A stretch of 64,000 nt of DNA from Acanthosepion esculentum (GCA_964036315.1 CAXIWW010000817.1:5491501-5555500), one strand, 5' to 3'. Counted from the stretch's first letter, positions 42,001 through 54,650 are shown. Numbers and translations: made by a program. Notes: generated by a model from the letters alone, not told the origin.

Positions 42001-43570
42001 GACAGTCCCAGAAAGTCCCACGCAGACCACCCCCCAGACAGGAGACAGTCCCAGAAAGTCCCACGCAGACGACCCCCAGTCACAGAAAGTCCCACGCAGA
42101 CGACCCCCACCCAGGAGACTGTCCCAGAAAGTCCCACGGAGACGACACCCAGTCCCAGAAAGTCCCACGCAGACGACCCCCCATCCAGGAGACAGTCCCA
42201 GAAAGTCCCAAACAGACGACCCCCCACCCAGGAGACAGTCCCAGAAAGTCCCACGCAGACGACCCCCAGTCCAAGAAAGTCCCACACAGACGACCCCCAA
42301 TCACAAAAAGTCCCACGAAGACGACCCCCACTCCCAGAAATCCCACGCAGACGACCCCCCACCCTGGAGACAGTCCAAGAAAGTTCCAAACAGACGACCC
42401 CCCCCCAAGAGACAGTCCCAGAAAGTCCGACGAAGACGACCCCCAGTCCCAGAAAGTCCCACGTAGACGACCCCCCACCCAGGAGACAGTCCCAGAAAGT
42501 CCCACGCAGACGACCCCCTGTCCCAGAAATTCCCACGCAGACGACCCCCCACCCAGGATACAATCACAGAAAGTCCCAAACAGACGACCCCCACCCAGGA
42601 GACAGTCTCAGAAAGTCCCTCGCAGACGACCCCCCACCCAGGAGACTGTCCCACGCAGAAAAACCCCAGTCCCAGAAAAATCCACGCAGACGACCTCCCA
42701 CCCAGGAGACAGTCCCAGAAAGTCCCACGCAGACGACCCCAGTCCCAGAATGTCTCCCCCAGACGACACCCAGTCCCAGAAAGACCCACGCAGACGACCC
42801 TTCATCCAGGAGACAGTCCCAGAAAGTCCCACGCAGACGACCCCCAGTCCAAGAAAGTCCCACGCAGACGACCCCTCACCCAGGAGACAGTCCCAGAAGG
42901 TCCCACGCCGACGCCCCCCAATCCAGGAGACAGTCGCAGAAAGTCCCAACAGTCGACTCCCCAACCAGGAGACAGTCCCAGAACGTCCCAAACAGACGAC
43001 TCCCCACCCAGGAGACAGTCCCAGAAAGTCCCACGCAGACGACCCCAATCCAAGAAAGTCCCTCACACACGACCCCCAATCCGAGAAAGTCCCACGCAGA
43101 CGACCCACAGTTCCAGAAAGTCCCATGCAGACGACCCCCACCTAGGAGACAGTCCAAGAAAGTCCCAAACAGACGACCCCCCACCTAAGAGACAGTCACA
43201 GAAAGTCCCACGCAATCGACCCCAAATCTTAGAAAGTCCCACGCAGACGACCCCCAGTCCCAGAAAGTCCCACGTAGACGAACCCCCACCCAGGAGACAG
43301 TCCCAGACTGTCCCACGCAGACGACCCCCAGTCCCAGAAAGTCCCAGGCAGACGACCCCCAGTCCCAGAAAGTCCCACGCAGACGACCCCCCACCCAGGA
43401 GTCAGTCCCAGAAAGTCCCTAGTAGACGACCCCCTGTACAAGAAATTCCCACGCAGACGACCCCCCAGACAGGAGACAGTCCCAGAAAGTCCCACGCAGA
43501 CTACCCCCCAGACAGGAGACAGTCCCAGAAAGTCCCACGCAGACGACCCCCCAGACAGGAGACAGTCCCA
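39031..43570 (+). repeat. Satellite C large duplication, copy 1 (about 4.5 kb)
   Basis: Almost base-for-base the same as 43735-48305. The offset is 4704 bp from about 39055 to 41470 and 4735 bp from there on, because copy 2 has one extra 31 bp short unit at about 46171-46201. The copy contains its own internal tandem duplication of 264 bp (39861-40124 and 40125-40388). Ends were judged by eye from where unit order diverges. Confidence 0.85.
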
Positions 43571-43734
43571 GAAAGACCCACGCAGACGACCCCCATTCCA
43601 AGAAAGTCCCACGCAGACGACCCCCAGTCCCACAAAGTCCCACGCAGCGACACCGCACCCAGGAGACTGTCCCAGAAAGACACACGCAGACGACCCCGAG
43701 TCCCAGGAAGTCCCATGCAGAAGACCCCCAATCA

Positions 43735-46700
43735 GGAGACAGTCCCAGAAAGTCCCACGCATACGAGCCCCCACCCAGGAGAGAGTACCAGAAAGTCCCA
43801 CGCAGACGACCCCCAGTCCAAGAAAGTCCCACGCAGACGACCCCCAGTCCCAGAAAGTCCCACGCAGACGACCCCCAGTCCGAGAAACTCCCACGCAGAC
43901 GACACCCCACCCAGGAGAGAGTCCCAGAAAGACCCACGAAGACGACACCCAGTCCCAGAAAGTCCCACGCAGACGACCCCACACCCAGGAGACAATCCGA
44001 GAAAGTCCCACGCAGACGACACCCAGTCCCAGAAACTCCCATGCAGACGAGCCCCCACCCAGGAGACAGACCCAGATATCCCACGCAGACGACCCTCAAT
44101 CACAGAAAGTCCCACGCAGACGAACACCCACCCAGGAGACAGTCCAAGAAAGTCCCACGCAGACGAGCCCCCACCCAGGAGACAGTCCCAGAAAGTCCCA
44201 CGCAGACGACCCCCAGTCCAAGAAAGTCCCACGCAGACGACCCCCAGTCCCAGAAAATCCCACGCAGATGAACAGCCACCAAGGAGACAGTCCCAGAAAG
44301 TCCCACGCAGACGACCACCCACCCAGGAGAAAGTCCCAGAAAGTCCCACGCAGACGACCCCCCATCCAGGAGACAGTCCAAGAAAGTCCCACGCAGACGA
44401 ACCCCCACCCAGGAGACCGTCACAGAAAGACCCACGCAGACCACCCACAGTCCCAGTAAGTCCCACGTAGACGACTCCCCACCTAGGAGACACTCCCAGA
44501 AAGTCCCACGCAGACGACCCCCAGTCCCAGCAAGTCCCACGCAGACGATCCCCCCCACCCAGGAGCCAGTCCCAGAAAGTCCCACGGAGACTACCCCCAG
44601 TCCCAGAAAGTCCCATGCAGACGAACCCCAGTCCCAGAAAGTTCCACGCAGACGACAGCCCACCAAGGAGACAGTCCCAGCAAGTCCCACGCAGACGAAC
44701 CCCAGTCCCAGAAAATACCACGCAGATGAACACCGACCAATGAGACAGTCCAGAAAGTCCCACGCAGACGACCACCCACCCAGGAGAAAGTCCCAGAAAG
44801 TCCCACGCAGACGACCCCCCATCCAGGAGCCAGTCCCAGAAAGTCCCACGGAGACTACCCCCAGTCCCAGAAAGTCCCATGCAGACGAACCCCAGTCCCA
44901 GAAAGTTCCACGCAGACGACAGCCCACCAAGGAGACAGTCCCAGCAAGTCCCACGCAGACGAACCCCAGTCCCAGAAAATACCACGCAGATGAACACCGA
45001 CCAATGAGACAGTCCAGAAAGTCCCACGCAGACGACCACCCACCCAGGAGAAAGTCCCAGAAAGTCCCACGCAGACGACCCCCCATCCAGGAGACAGTCC
45101 CAGAAATCCCAAACAGACGAACCCCAGTCCTAGAAAGTCACACGCAGACGACACCCACCCAGTAGACAGTCCCAGAAAGTCCAAACGCAGACGACACCCA
45201 GTCCCTGTAAATCCCACGCAGACGACCCCCCACGCAGGAGACAGTCCCAGAAAGTCCAACGCAAACGAACCCCCACCTAGGAGACAGTCCCAGAAAGACC
45301 CACGCAGACCACCCCCGGTCCCAGTAAGTCCCACGTAGACGACTCCCCACCCAGGACACAGTCCCAGAAAGTCCCACGCAGACGACCCCCAGTCCCAGCA
45401 AATCCCACGCAGACGACCCCCCACCCGGGAAACATTCCCAGAAAGCCCCACGGAGACTAGCCCCAGTCCCAGAAAGTCCCACGCAGAAGACCCCAATCCC
45501 AGAAAGTCCCACGCAGACGACCCCCACACAGGAGACAGTCCCAGAAAGTCCCACGCAGACGAACCCCCACCCAGGAGACAGTCCTAGAAAGTCCCACGCA
45601 GACGACACCCAGTCCCAGAAATTCCCACGCAGACGAGCCCCATTCCCAGAAAGTCCCACGCAGACGATCCCACACCCAGGAACCAGTCCCAGAAATTCCC
45701 AAAAAGAAGACCCCCCACCGAGGGGACAGTCTAAGAAAGTCCCACGCAGACGACCCCCAGTCCCACAAAGTCCCACGCAGACGACACCGCAACCAGGAGA
45801 CTGTCCCAGAAAGACCCACGCAGACGACACGCAGTCCCAGAAAGTCCCACGCAGCCGAGTCCCCACCCAGGAAACAGACCAAGAAAATCCCATGCAGACG
45901 ACCCCCACACAGGAGAGAGTCCCAGAAAACCCACGCAGACGACCCCCATTCCAAGAAAGTCCCACGCAGACGACCCCCAGTCCCACAAATTCCCACGCAG
46001 ACGACACCGCACCCAGGAGACTGTCCCAGAAAGACACACGCAGACGACCCCGAGTCCCAGGAAGTCCCATGCAGAAGACCCCCAATCAGGAGACAGTCCC
46101 AGAAAGTCCCACGCATACGAGCCCCCACCCAGGAGACAGTCCCAGAAAGTCCCACGCAGACGACACCCAGTCCAAGAAAGTCCCACGCAGACGACCCCCA
46201 GTCCAAGAAAGTCCATCGCAGACGACTCCCAGACAGGAGAGTGTCCCAGCAAGTCCCACGCAGACGGCCCCCAGTCCCAGAAAATTTCACGCAGACGAAC
46301 ACCCACCCAGGAGAGAGTCCCAGAAAGTCCCATGCAGACGACCCCCCACCCAGGAGTCAGTCCCAGAAAGTCCCTGGTAGACGACCCCCTGTCCCAGAAA
46401 TTCCCACCCAGACGAGCCCCACCCAGGAGACAGTCCCAGAAAGTCCCATGCAGACGACACCAAGTCCCAGAAAGTCCCACGCAGACGACCCCCACTCAGG
46501 AGACAGTCCCAGAAAGACCCACGCAGACGAACCCCAGTCCCAGAAAGTCCCACGCAGACGACTCCCCACCCAGGAGACAGTCCCAGAAAGTCCCACGCAG
46601 ACGACCCCCCACCCAGGTGTCAGTCCCAGAAAGTCCCTAGTAGACGACCCCCTGTACAAGAAATTCCCACGCAGACGACCCCCCAGACAGGAGACAGTCC

Positions 46701-48305
46701 CAGAAAGTCCCACGCAGACTACCCCCCAGACAGGAGACAGTCCCAGAAAGTCCCACGCAGACCACCCCCCAGACAGGAGACAGTCCCAGAAAGTCCCACG
46801 CAGACGACCCCCAGTCACAGAAAGTCCCACGCAGACGACCCCCACCCAGGAGACTGTCCCAGAAAGTCCCACGGAGACGACACCCAGTCCCAGAAAGTCC
46901 CACGCAGACGACCCCCCATCCAGGAGACAGTCCCAGAAAGTCCCAAACAGACGACCCCCCACCCAGGAGACAGTCCCAGAAAGTCCCACGCAGACGACCC
47001 CCAGTCCAAGAAAGTCCCACACAGACGACCCCCAATCACAAAAAGTCCCACGAAGACGACCCCCACTCCCAGAAATCCCACGCAGACGACCCCCCACCCT
47101 GGAGACAGTCCAAGAAAGTTCCAAACAGACGACCCCCCCCAAAGAGACAGTCCCAGAAAGTCCGACGAAGACGACCCCCAGTCCCAGAAAGTCCCACGTA
47201 GACGACCCCCCACCCAGGAGACAGTCCCAGAAAGTCCCACGCAGACGACCCCCTGTCCCAGAAATTCCCACGCAGACGACCCCCCACCCAGGATACAATC
47301 ACAGAAAGTCCCAAACAGACGACCCCCACCCAGGAGACAGTCTCAGAAAGTCCCTCGCAGACGACCCCCCACCCAGGAGACTGTCCCACGCAGACGAACC
47401 CCAGTCCCAGAAAAATCCACGCAGACGACCTCCCACCCAGGAGACAGTCCCAGAAAGTCCCACGCAGACGACCCCAGTCCCAGAATGTCTCCCCCAGACG
47501 ACACCCAGTCCCAGAAAGACCCACGCAGACGACCCTTCATCCAGGAGACAGTCCCAGAAAGTCCCACGCAGACGACCCCCAGTCCAAGAAAGTCCCACGC
47601 AGACGACCCCTCACCCAGGAGACAGTCCCAGAAGGTCCCACGCCGACGCCCCCCAATCCAGGAGACAGTCGCAGAAAGTCCCAACAGTCGACTCCCCAAC
47701 CAGGAGACAGTCCCAGAACGTCCCAAACAGACGACTCCCCACCCAGGAGACAGTCCCAGAAAGTCCCACGCAGACGACCCCAATCCAAGAAAGTCCCTCA
47801 CACACGACCCCCAATCCGAGAAAGTCCCACGCAGACGACCCACAGTTCCAGAAAGTCCCATGCAGACGACCCCCACCTAGGAGACAGTCCAAGAAAGTCC
47901 CAAACAGACGACCCCCCACCTAAGAGACAGTCACAGAAAGTCCCACGCAGTCGACCCCAAATCTTAGAAAGTCCCACGCAGACGACCCCCAGTCCCAGAA
48001 AGTCCCACGTAGACGAACCCCCACACAGGAGACAGTCCCAGAAAGTCCCACGCAGACGACCCCCAGTCCCATAAAGTCCCAGGCAGACGACCCCCAGTCC
48101 CAGAAAGTCCCACGCAGACGACCCCCCACCCAGGAGTCAGTCCCAGAAAGTCCCTAGTAGACGACCCCCTGTACAAGAAATTCCCACGCAGACGACCCCC
48201 CAGACAGGAGACAGTCCCAGAAAGTCCCACGCAGACTACCCCCCAGACAGGAGACAGTCCCAGAAAGTCCCACGCAGACGACCCCCCAGACAGGAGACAG
48301 TCCCA
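43735..48305 (+). repeat. Satellite C large duplication, copy 2 (about 4.6 kb)
   Basis: Second copy of 39031-43570. It includes the same internal 264 bp doubling (44565-44828 and 44829-45092), so that doubling is older than the 4.7 kb event. The joining stretch 43571-43734 matches about 41220-41400 rather than the region next to copy 1, which shows that the exchange joined out-of-register positions. Differences between copies are few single bases, for example CACGGAGACG at 41188 against CATGCAGACG at 45891. Confidence 0.85.
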
Positions 48306-49305
48306 GAAAGTCCCACGCAGACGACCCCCAGTCACAGAAAGTCCCACGCAGACGACCCCCACCCAGGAGACTGTCCCAGAAAGTCCCACGGAGACGACAC
48401 CCAGTCCCAGAAAGTCCCACGCAGACGACCCCCCATCCAGGACACAGTCCCAGAAAGTCCCAAACAGACGACCCCCCACCCAGGAGACAGTCCCAGAAAG
48501 TCCCACGCAGACGACCCCCAGTCCAAGAAAGTCCCACACAGACGACCCCCAATCACAAAAAGTCCCACGAAGACGACCCCCACTCCCAGAAATCCCACGC
48601 AGACGACACCCCACCCTGGAGACAGTCCAAGAAAGTTCCAAACAGACGACCCCCCACCTAAGAGACAGTCCCAGAAAGTCCGACGAAGACGACCCCCAGT
48701 CCCAGAAAGTCCCACGTAGACGACCCCCCACCCAGGAGACAGTCCCAGAAAGTCCCACGCAGACGACCCCCTGTCCCAGAAATTCCCACGCAGACGACCC
48801 CCCACCCAGGATACAATCACAGAAAGTCCCAAACAGACGACCCCCACCCAGGAGACAGTCTCAGAAAGTCCCTCGCAGTCGACCCCCCACCCAGGAGACT
48901 GTCCCACGCAGACGAACCCCAGTCCCAGAAAAATCCACGCTGACGACCTCCCACCCAGGAGACAGTCACAGAATGTCCCACGCACACGACCCCAGTCCCA
49001 GAATGTCTCCCCCAGACGACACCCAGTCCCAGAAAGACCCACGCAGACGACCCTTCATCCAGGAGACAGTCCCAGAAAGTCACACGCAGACGACCCCCAG
49101 TCCCAGAAAGTCCCACGCAGACGACCCCCCACCCAGGAGACAGTCCCAGAAGGTCCCACGCCGACGCCCCCCAATCCAGGAGACAGTCGCAGAAAGTCCC
49201 AACAGTCGACTCATCAACCAGGAGACAGTCCCAGAACGTCCCAAACAGACGACTCCCCACCCAGGAGACAGTCCCAGAAAGTCCCACGCAGACGACCCCA
49301 AATCT
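48070..49305 (+). repeat. Satellite C third partial copy of the right half of the duplication
   Basis: Repeats about 46560-47800 at an offset near 1517 bp; equivalent points are 46637 and 48154, and 47524 and 49042. The marker CAGTCGCAGAAAGTCCCAAC with the following AGTCGAC appears at about 42931, 47666, 49182, 51482 and 52232. The same higher-order unit was therefore spread at least five times, with truncations. The copy ends near AAATCTTAGAAAGTCCC (about 49300), also found at about 43225 and 47960. Confidence 0.7.
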
Positions 49306-51419
49306 TAGAAAGTCCCACGCAGACGACCCCCAGTCCCAGAAAGTCCCACGCAGACGACCCCCAGTCCCAGAAAGTCCCACGCAGACGACCCCCAGTCCCA
49401 GAAAGTCCCACGCAGACGACGCCCCCACCCAGGAGTCACTCCCAGAAAGTCCCTAGTAGACGACCCCCTGTCCCAGAAATTCCCACGCAGACGACCCCCC
49501 ACACAGGAGACAGTCCCAGAAAGTCACACGCAGACGACCCCATACCCAGGAGACTGTCCCAGAAAGTCCCACGCAGACGACCCCAGTCCCAGAAAGTCCC
49601 ACGCAGACTACCCCCAGTCCCAGAAAAACCAAAGCAGACGACCCCCCACCCAGGAGACAGTCCCAGAAAGTCCCACGCAGACCACCCCAGTCAGAGAAAG
49701 TCCCACGCAGACGACCCCCAGTCCCAGAAAGTCCCACGCAGACGACCCACCACCTAGAAGACAGTCCCACAAAGTCCCACGCAGACGACCCCCACCCAGG
49801 AGACAGTCCCAGAAAGACCCACGCAGACGACCCCCAGTCCCAGAAAGTCCCACGCAGACGACCCCCCAGACAGGAGACAGTCCCAGAAACTCCCACGCAG
49901 ACGACCCCCAGTCCCAGAAACTCCCACGCAGACGACGCCCCACCCAGGAAACAGTACAAGAAAGTCCTACGCAGACGACCCCCCACCCAGGAGACAGTCC
50001 CATAAAGTCCCACGCAGACGACCCCCAGTCCCAGAAAGTCCCACGCAGACGACCCCCAGTCCCAGAAAGTCCCACGCAGACGACCCCCCACCCAGGAGAC
50101 AGTCCCAGAAAGTCCCACTCAGACGACCCCCAGTCCCAGAAAGTCCAACGCAGATAACCCCCCATCCAGGAGTCAGTCCCAGCAAGTCCCACGCTTCGAC
50201 CCCCTGTCACATAAATTCCCACGCAGACGACCCCCCACCCAGGAGACAGTCCCAGAAAGTCCCAAACAGACGACCCCCACCCAGGAGACAGTCCCACAAA
50301 GTCCCACACAGAAGACCCCCCACCCAGGAGACTGTCCCAGAAAGTCCCACGGAGACGACCCCCAGTCCCAGAAAGTCCCACGCAGACGACCCCCCATCAA
50401 GGAGACAGTCCCAGAAGGTACCAAACAGACGACCCCCCACCCAGGAGACAGTCCCAGATATCCCAGGCAGACGACCCCACACCCAGGAGACAGTCCCAGA
50501 AAGTCCCACGTAGACGACCCCCAGTCCCACAAAGTCCCACGCAGACGACACCGCACCCAGGTGACTGTCAAAGAAAGACCCACGCAGACGATCCCCAGTC
50601 CCAGGAAGTCCCATGCAGAAGACCCCCACCCAGGAGACAGTCCCAGAAAGTCCCACGCACACGACCCCCAGTCCACGAAAGTCACACGCAGACGACCCCC
50701 AGACAGTAGACAGTCCCAGCAAGTCCCACGCAGACGAGACCCAGTCCCTGAAAGTCCCACGAAGACGACCCCCCACGCAGGAGACAGTCCTAGATATCCC
50801 ACGCAGACGACCCCCCACCCAGGAGACAATCCAAGAAAGTCCCACGCAGACGACCCCCAGTTCAAGAAAGACCCACGCAGACGATCCCCACCCAGGAGCC
50901 AGTCCCAGAAAGTCCCACGCAGACGACCCCCAGACAGGAGAGTGTCCCAGCAAGTCCCACGCAGACGACCCCCAGTCCCAGAAAATCCCACGCAGACGAA
51001 CACCCACCCAGGAGACGGACCCAGAAAGTCCCACGCAGACGGCACCCCACCCAGGAGACAGTCCCAGAAAGTCCCACGCAGAAGACCCCCAGTCCGAGAA
51101 AGTCCCACGCAGACGACCCCGAGTCCCTTAAAGTCTCACACAAACGACCCCGCACCCAGGAGTCAGTCCTAGAAAGTCCCACGCAGACGACCCGCCACCC
51201 AGGAGACAGTCCCAGAAAGTCCCAAGCAGACGACCCCCACCCAGGAGACAGTCCCAGAAAGACCCACGAAGACTACCCCCAGTCCCAGAAAGTCCCACGC
51301 AGACGACCACCCAGACAGGAGACAGTCCCAGAAAGTCCCACGCAGACGACCCCCAGACAGGAGACAGTCCAAGAAAGTCCCACGCAGACGACCCCCAGTC
51401 CCAGAAAGTCCCACGCAGA

Positions 51420-52470
51420 CGACCCCCCACCCAGGAGACAGTCCCAGAAGGTCCCACGCCGACGACCCCCAATCCAGGAGACAGTCGCAGAAAGTCCCAA
51501 CAGTCGACCCCCCAACCAGGAGACAGTCCCAGAACGTCCCAAACAGACGACCCAACACCCAAGAGACAGTCCCAGAAAGTCCATGCAGACGACCCCCAGT
51601 ACAAGAAAGTCCCACGCAGATGAGCCCCAGTCCCAGAAAGTCCCACGCCGACGACCCCCAATCCAGGAGACAGTCGCAGAAAGTCCCACGCAGAAGACCC
51701 CCAGTCCCAGAAAGTCCCACACAGACGACCCCCCATCCAGGAAACAGTCCCAGAAAGTCCCACGGAGACGACCCCAAGTCCCAGAAAGTCCCACGCAGAT
51801 GACCCCCCAACCAGGAGACAGTCCCAGAACGTCCCAAACAGACGACTCCCCACCCAGGAGACAGTCCCAGAAAATCCCACGCAGACGACCCCCAGTCCAA
51901 GAAAGTCGCACACACACGACCCCCAATCCCAGAAAGTCTCACGCAGACGACCCCCAGTCCCAGAAAGTCCCACGCAGACGACCCCCCACCCAGGAGTCAG
52001 TCCCAGAAAGTCCCTAGTAGACGACCCCCTGTCCCAGAAATTCCCACGCAGACGACGCCCCAGACAGGAGACAGTCCCAGAAAGTCCCACGCAGACGACC
52101 CCTCAGACAGGAGACAGTCCCAGAAAGTCCCACGGAGACGACCCCCAGTCCCAGAAAGTCCCACGCAGACGACCCCCCACCCAGGAGACAGTCCCAGAAG
52201 GTCCCACGCCGACGCCCCCCAATCCAGGAGACAGTCGCAGAAAGTCCCAACAGTCGACTCCCCAACCAGGAGACAGTCCCAGAACGTCCCAAACAGACGA
52301 CTCCCCACCCAGGAGACAGTCCCAGAAAGTCCCACGCAGACGACCCCAATCCAAGAAAGTCCCTCACACACGACCCCCAATCCCAGAAAGTCCCACGCAG
52401 ACGACCCACAGTTCCAGAAAGTCCCATGCAGACGACCCCCACCTAGGAGACAGTCCAAGAAAGTCCCAAA
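51420..52470 (+). repeat. Satellite C further partial copies of the same higher-order unit
   Basis: Two more truncated versions of the marker segment described at 48070-49305, starting near 51450 and 52200. The second is very close to the 47640-47930 version, including CCCTCACACACGACCCCC and CACAGTTCCAGAAAGTCCC. The array continues as ordinary units to the edge of the retrotransposon. Confidence 0.65.
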
Positions 52471-52943
52471 CAGACGACCCCCCACCTAAGAGACAGTCCC
52501 AGAAAGTCCCTCGCAGATGACCCCCACCCAGGAGACAGTCCCAGAAAGTCCCACACAGAAGACCCCCCACTCAGGAGACTGTCCCAGAAAGTCCCACGGA
52601 GACGACCCCCAGTCCCAGAAAGTCCCACGCAGACGACCCCCCATCAAGGAGACAGTCCCAGAAGGTCCCAAACAGACGACCCCCCACCCAGGAGACAGTC
52701 CCAGAAAGTCCCACGCAGACGACCCCCAGTCCAAGAAAGTCCCACACAGACGACCCCCAATCCCAGAAAGTCCCACGCAGAAGACCCCCAGTCCCAGAAA
52801 GTCCCACGCAGACGAGCCCCACCCAGGAGACAGTCCAAGAAAGTTCCAAACAGACGACACCCAAGAGACAGTCCCAGACAGTCCCACGCAGACGACCCCC
52901 AGTCCCAGAAAGTCCCACGCAGACGACCCCCCACCCAGGAAAC

Positions 52944-53038
52944 TGTAGACAGTAACGACACAAAATAAATTGCACGGTGACACGAGCTGTTCTTCTCGGC
53001 CGTCGCTACACAGAAAGAGATTTCAATACTCCTTTCCA
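52944..53038 (-). repeat. Distal (3') terminal repeat of the retrotransposon, 95 bp
   Basis: Direct repeat of 57003-57097 with eight substitutions and no indels, giving about 8 percent divergence. If both copies were identical at insertion, the insertion is not recent. It ends flush against satellite C. Its - strand contains no AATAAA; AATAAA occurs only on the + strand, so no polyadenylation signal is evident in the element's own direction. Confidence 0.75.
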
Positions 53039-53105
53039 CCGGAATCAGACGTACAGGCTATAACCGCCTCTTAGTACGCTAGTCAGTCAGTTCGTACGTC
53101 CAACT

Positions 53106-54287
53106 CTATTCCACGAAGTCCGCCGAAAAACTGAATCTATCTGTGCCGCTTTCCTTTTTATGGCACTCCGACACTGTAAAATTTGCATGCGTTGTTGCGC
53201 AATCTCGTTCTGAACGAGACCGGCGCGCATAAAACGCGTCTTCACACGCGGCCATGTTTCTTGCCGGATTCGCCACGCAGGCAAGACACGTCCGTACGCG
53301 CTTTGAGTTCCTAGGTAAGTCATCACACCCCTCCCTGATCTCATGATCACAAAGGTGGCAGCTCGGCGGCGGTCGTTTCCGACGGGTGCTTCTGCGTAAG
53401 GGCAGGGCGGGGGGCTCTGATCTCGCTCCCACTTCGGGTAGAGCGTCAACGGGGGAATCTGCTACTCTTTCAGATGGATCGACGCATTCCACGCTCTCCT
53501 CCAGCAGCAAACTTTCCGCCCCGCTCTCAGACGTGTCGTCGGTATCTTCCTCAGACGCGTCGTAACTGCGGCGCGGGCGTAAATCCTTAACGTGGCGGGG
53601 TATTCCGTCCACCAGACATGACTGCGGGCTGATTACTTTCGACACCCGACCCTCGTTGAATTTGGTGGTGCACCGACTCATAGGCGCCTTGACCCACACG
53701 CGATCCCCGACTTGGTAGGGACCGTTCCCAGGGTCTAAAGTCGTTGTAGGGGCGTCAATCCCTTTCACCCTCAGTTCGTACTGGTGGATCCTGTTGGCGG
53801 GCGCAGTCTGGGGTGATGTACCGTCTTTTGGTGTGACGTTGTACCAGTAGACGGCTTCCTGGATGGTACAGCGCATTCTTGCCGCAATTCGCTTCACTGT
53901 ACGGTGGCATCGCTCCGCTATGCCATTCCCAGCTGGGGCATATGCACAACGGAACCGCAAGTTGACGCCCCACCTGCGCGCGAAGGCTCCGAATTCCCTG
54001 CTGCTGAAAGCTGGGTCATTGTCCATGAGTAGCTCACGGGGTGGGCCCCGCTCAAGGAACACTTCATTTAGCTGGCGAATGACGGCCGCCGAGTCTTGTC
54101 TTGCCAACTGCTTCCAGAGAGAAAAACGCGACGGGCCGCAATCTGTCAGCGTCAAGAAATGATGGGCACCATAGTGGGTGATATCCATCCCCAGTCTGTG
54201 CCAGTTCTCACATACCTTGAGCTTTCCCTTTTTCCAGCGCACTGGTGCGGGGTCTATGGACTGACATTCCTCACATGTCCGTACAGC
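53106..54287 (-). pseudogene. Pol segment 3: integrase core and C-terminal tail
   Basis: In frame with segments 1 and 2. It begins with the Cys pair of the zinc domain (CEEC), then the integrase core. Numbering from the GTG codon at 54242, the catalytic triad is Asp20 (GMDITHYG), Asp74 (LLMDNDPAF) and Glu110 (GNGIAERCHR), with 35 residues between the last two, the D,D-35-E pattern. GPYQVGDRVWVK at 174-185 starts a GPY/F-type C-terminal module, as in many Ty3/gypsy integrases. A basic stretch (RRSTRRKRPPP) and a Cys-rich tail (CHLC, then CLAC) complete the 378 residues. The tail has no envelope features such as a signal peptide or membrane segment. Confidence 0.9.
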
Positions 54288-54650
54288 TTATCTGACGGCT
54301 GCTTTGGTTGTTGATGGACAGATTCTCCTTGCAAAGTAGGTGGTACGCCGCACTCGTGGGTGACCACTGTTCCTGTGGATGGACATGATTTGATCTACAT
54401 CCAGTTCGTCCACATGGGTGGCGCCAATCATTGGCCTGGGCCCATTGCTCGTCTTCATCGAGTCAAACCACCGCTGCGGTACTCTTGTCAGTCCATCAGC
54501 TATATTCAGCGCCGAAGGGACCAGTGTCACATTCACGGTCAGCTGATACTCCTCCACGAGCTCCTTAAGAGTGCTCAGCCGCCTCCTGATGAGCATTTCA
54601 TTTGCCGCCTTGGTGTGTACGCGCGCTCGACCAGTCAGGGTGTCCGACAC
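54288..54650 (-). pseudogene. Pol segment 2: end of RNase H and integrase zinc-domain start
   Basis: In frame with segment 1, directly after the TAG. It holds the fourth RNase H catalytic acid in NIADGLTR (Asp at position 52 of this segment). The first half of the integrase HHCC zinc-binding domain follows, with His92 and His97 in IHRNSGHP. A TAA at 54288-54290 interrupts the zinc domain between its His pair and its Cys pair; the latter (TCEEC) lies just after the stop, at 54278-54264. This segment cannot be translated without readthrough of two stops. Confidence 0.85.

Larger units (their letters stand above)
30475..52943 (+). repeat. Satellite C: 30 bp and 42 bp units, C/A-rich
   Basis: About 22.5 kb of tandem repeats. 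The short unit is 30 bp: AGTCCCAGAAAGTCCCACGC followed by AGACGACCCC. The long unit is the same plus CACCCAGGAGAC, giving 42 bp. The 30-mer has 13 C, 9 A, 6 G and 2 T on the + strand, a strong strand asymmetry. Both lengths are multiples of 3 and both T residues lie in TCC, so no stop codon exists in any frame of the consensus. This produces overlapping open frames on both strands, the longest being 708 codons at 36221-38347, which are not credible genes. One-base changes in the C-runs shift the frame often. Nested duplications are listed separately. No unique sequence is present. Confidence 0.95.

Noticed and set aside
53106..53600. Possible envelope gene after integrase
   Set aside because: The region is the in-frame acidic, basic and Cys-rich tail of pol; no signal peptide, transmembrane segment or separate frame is seen.
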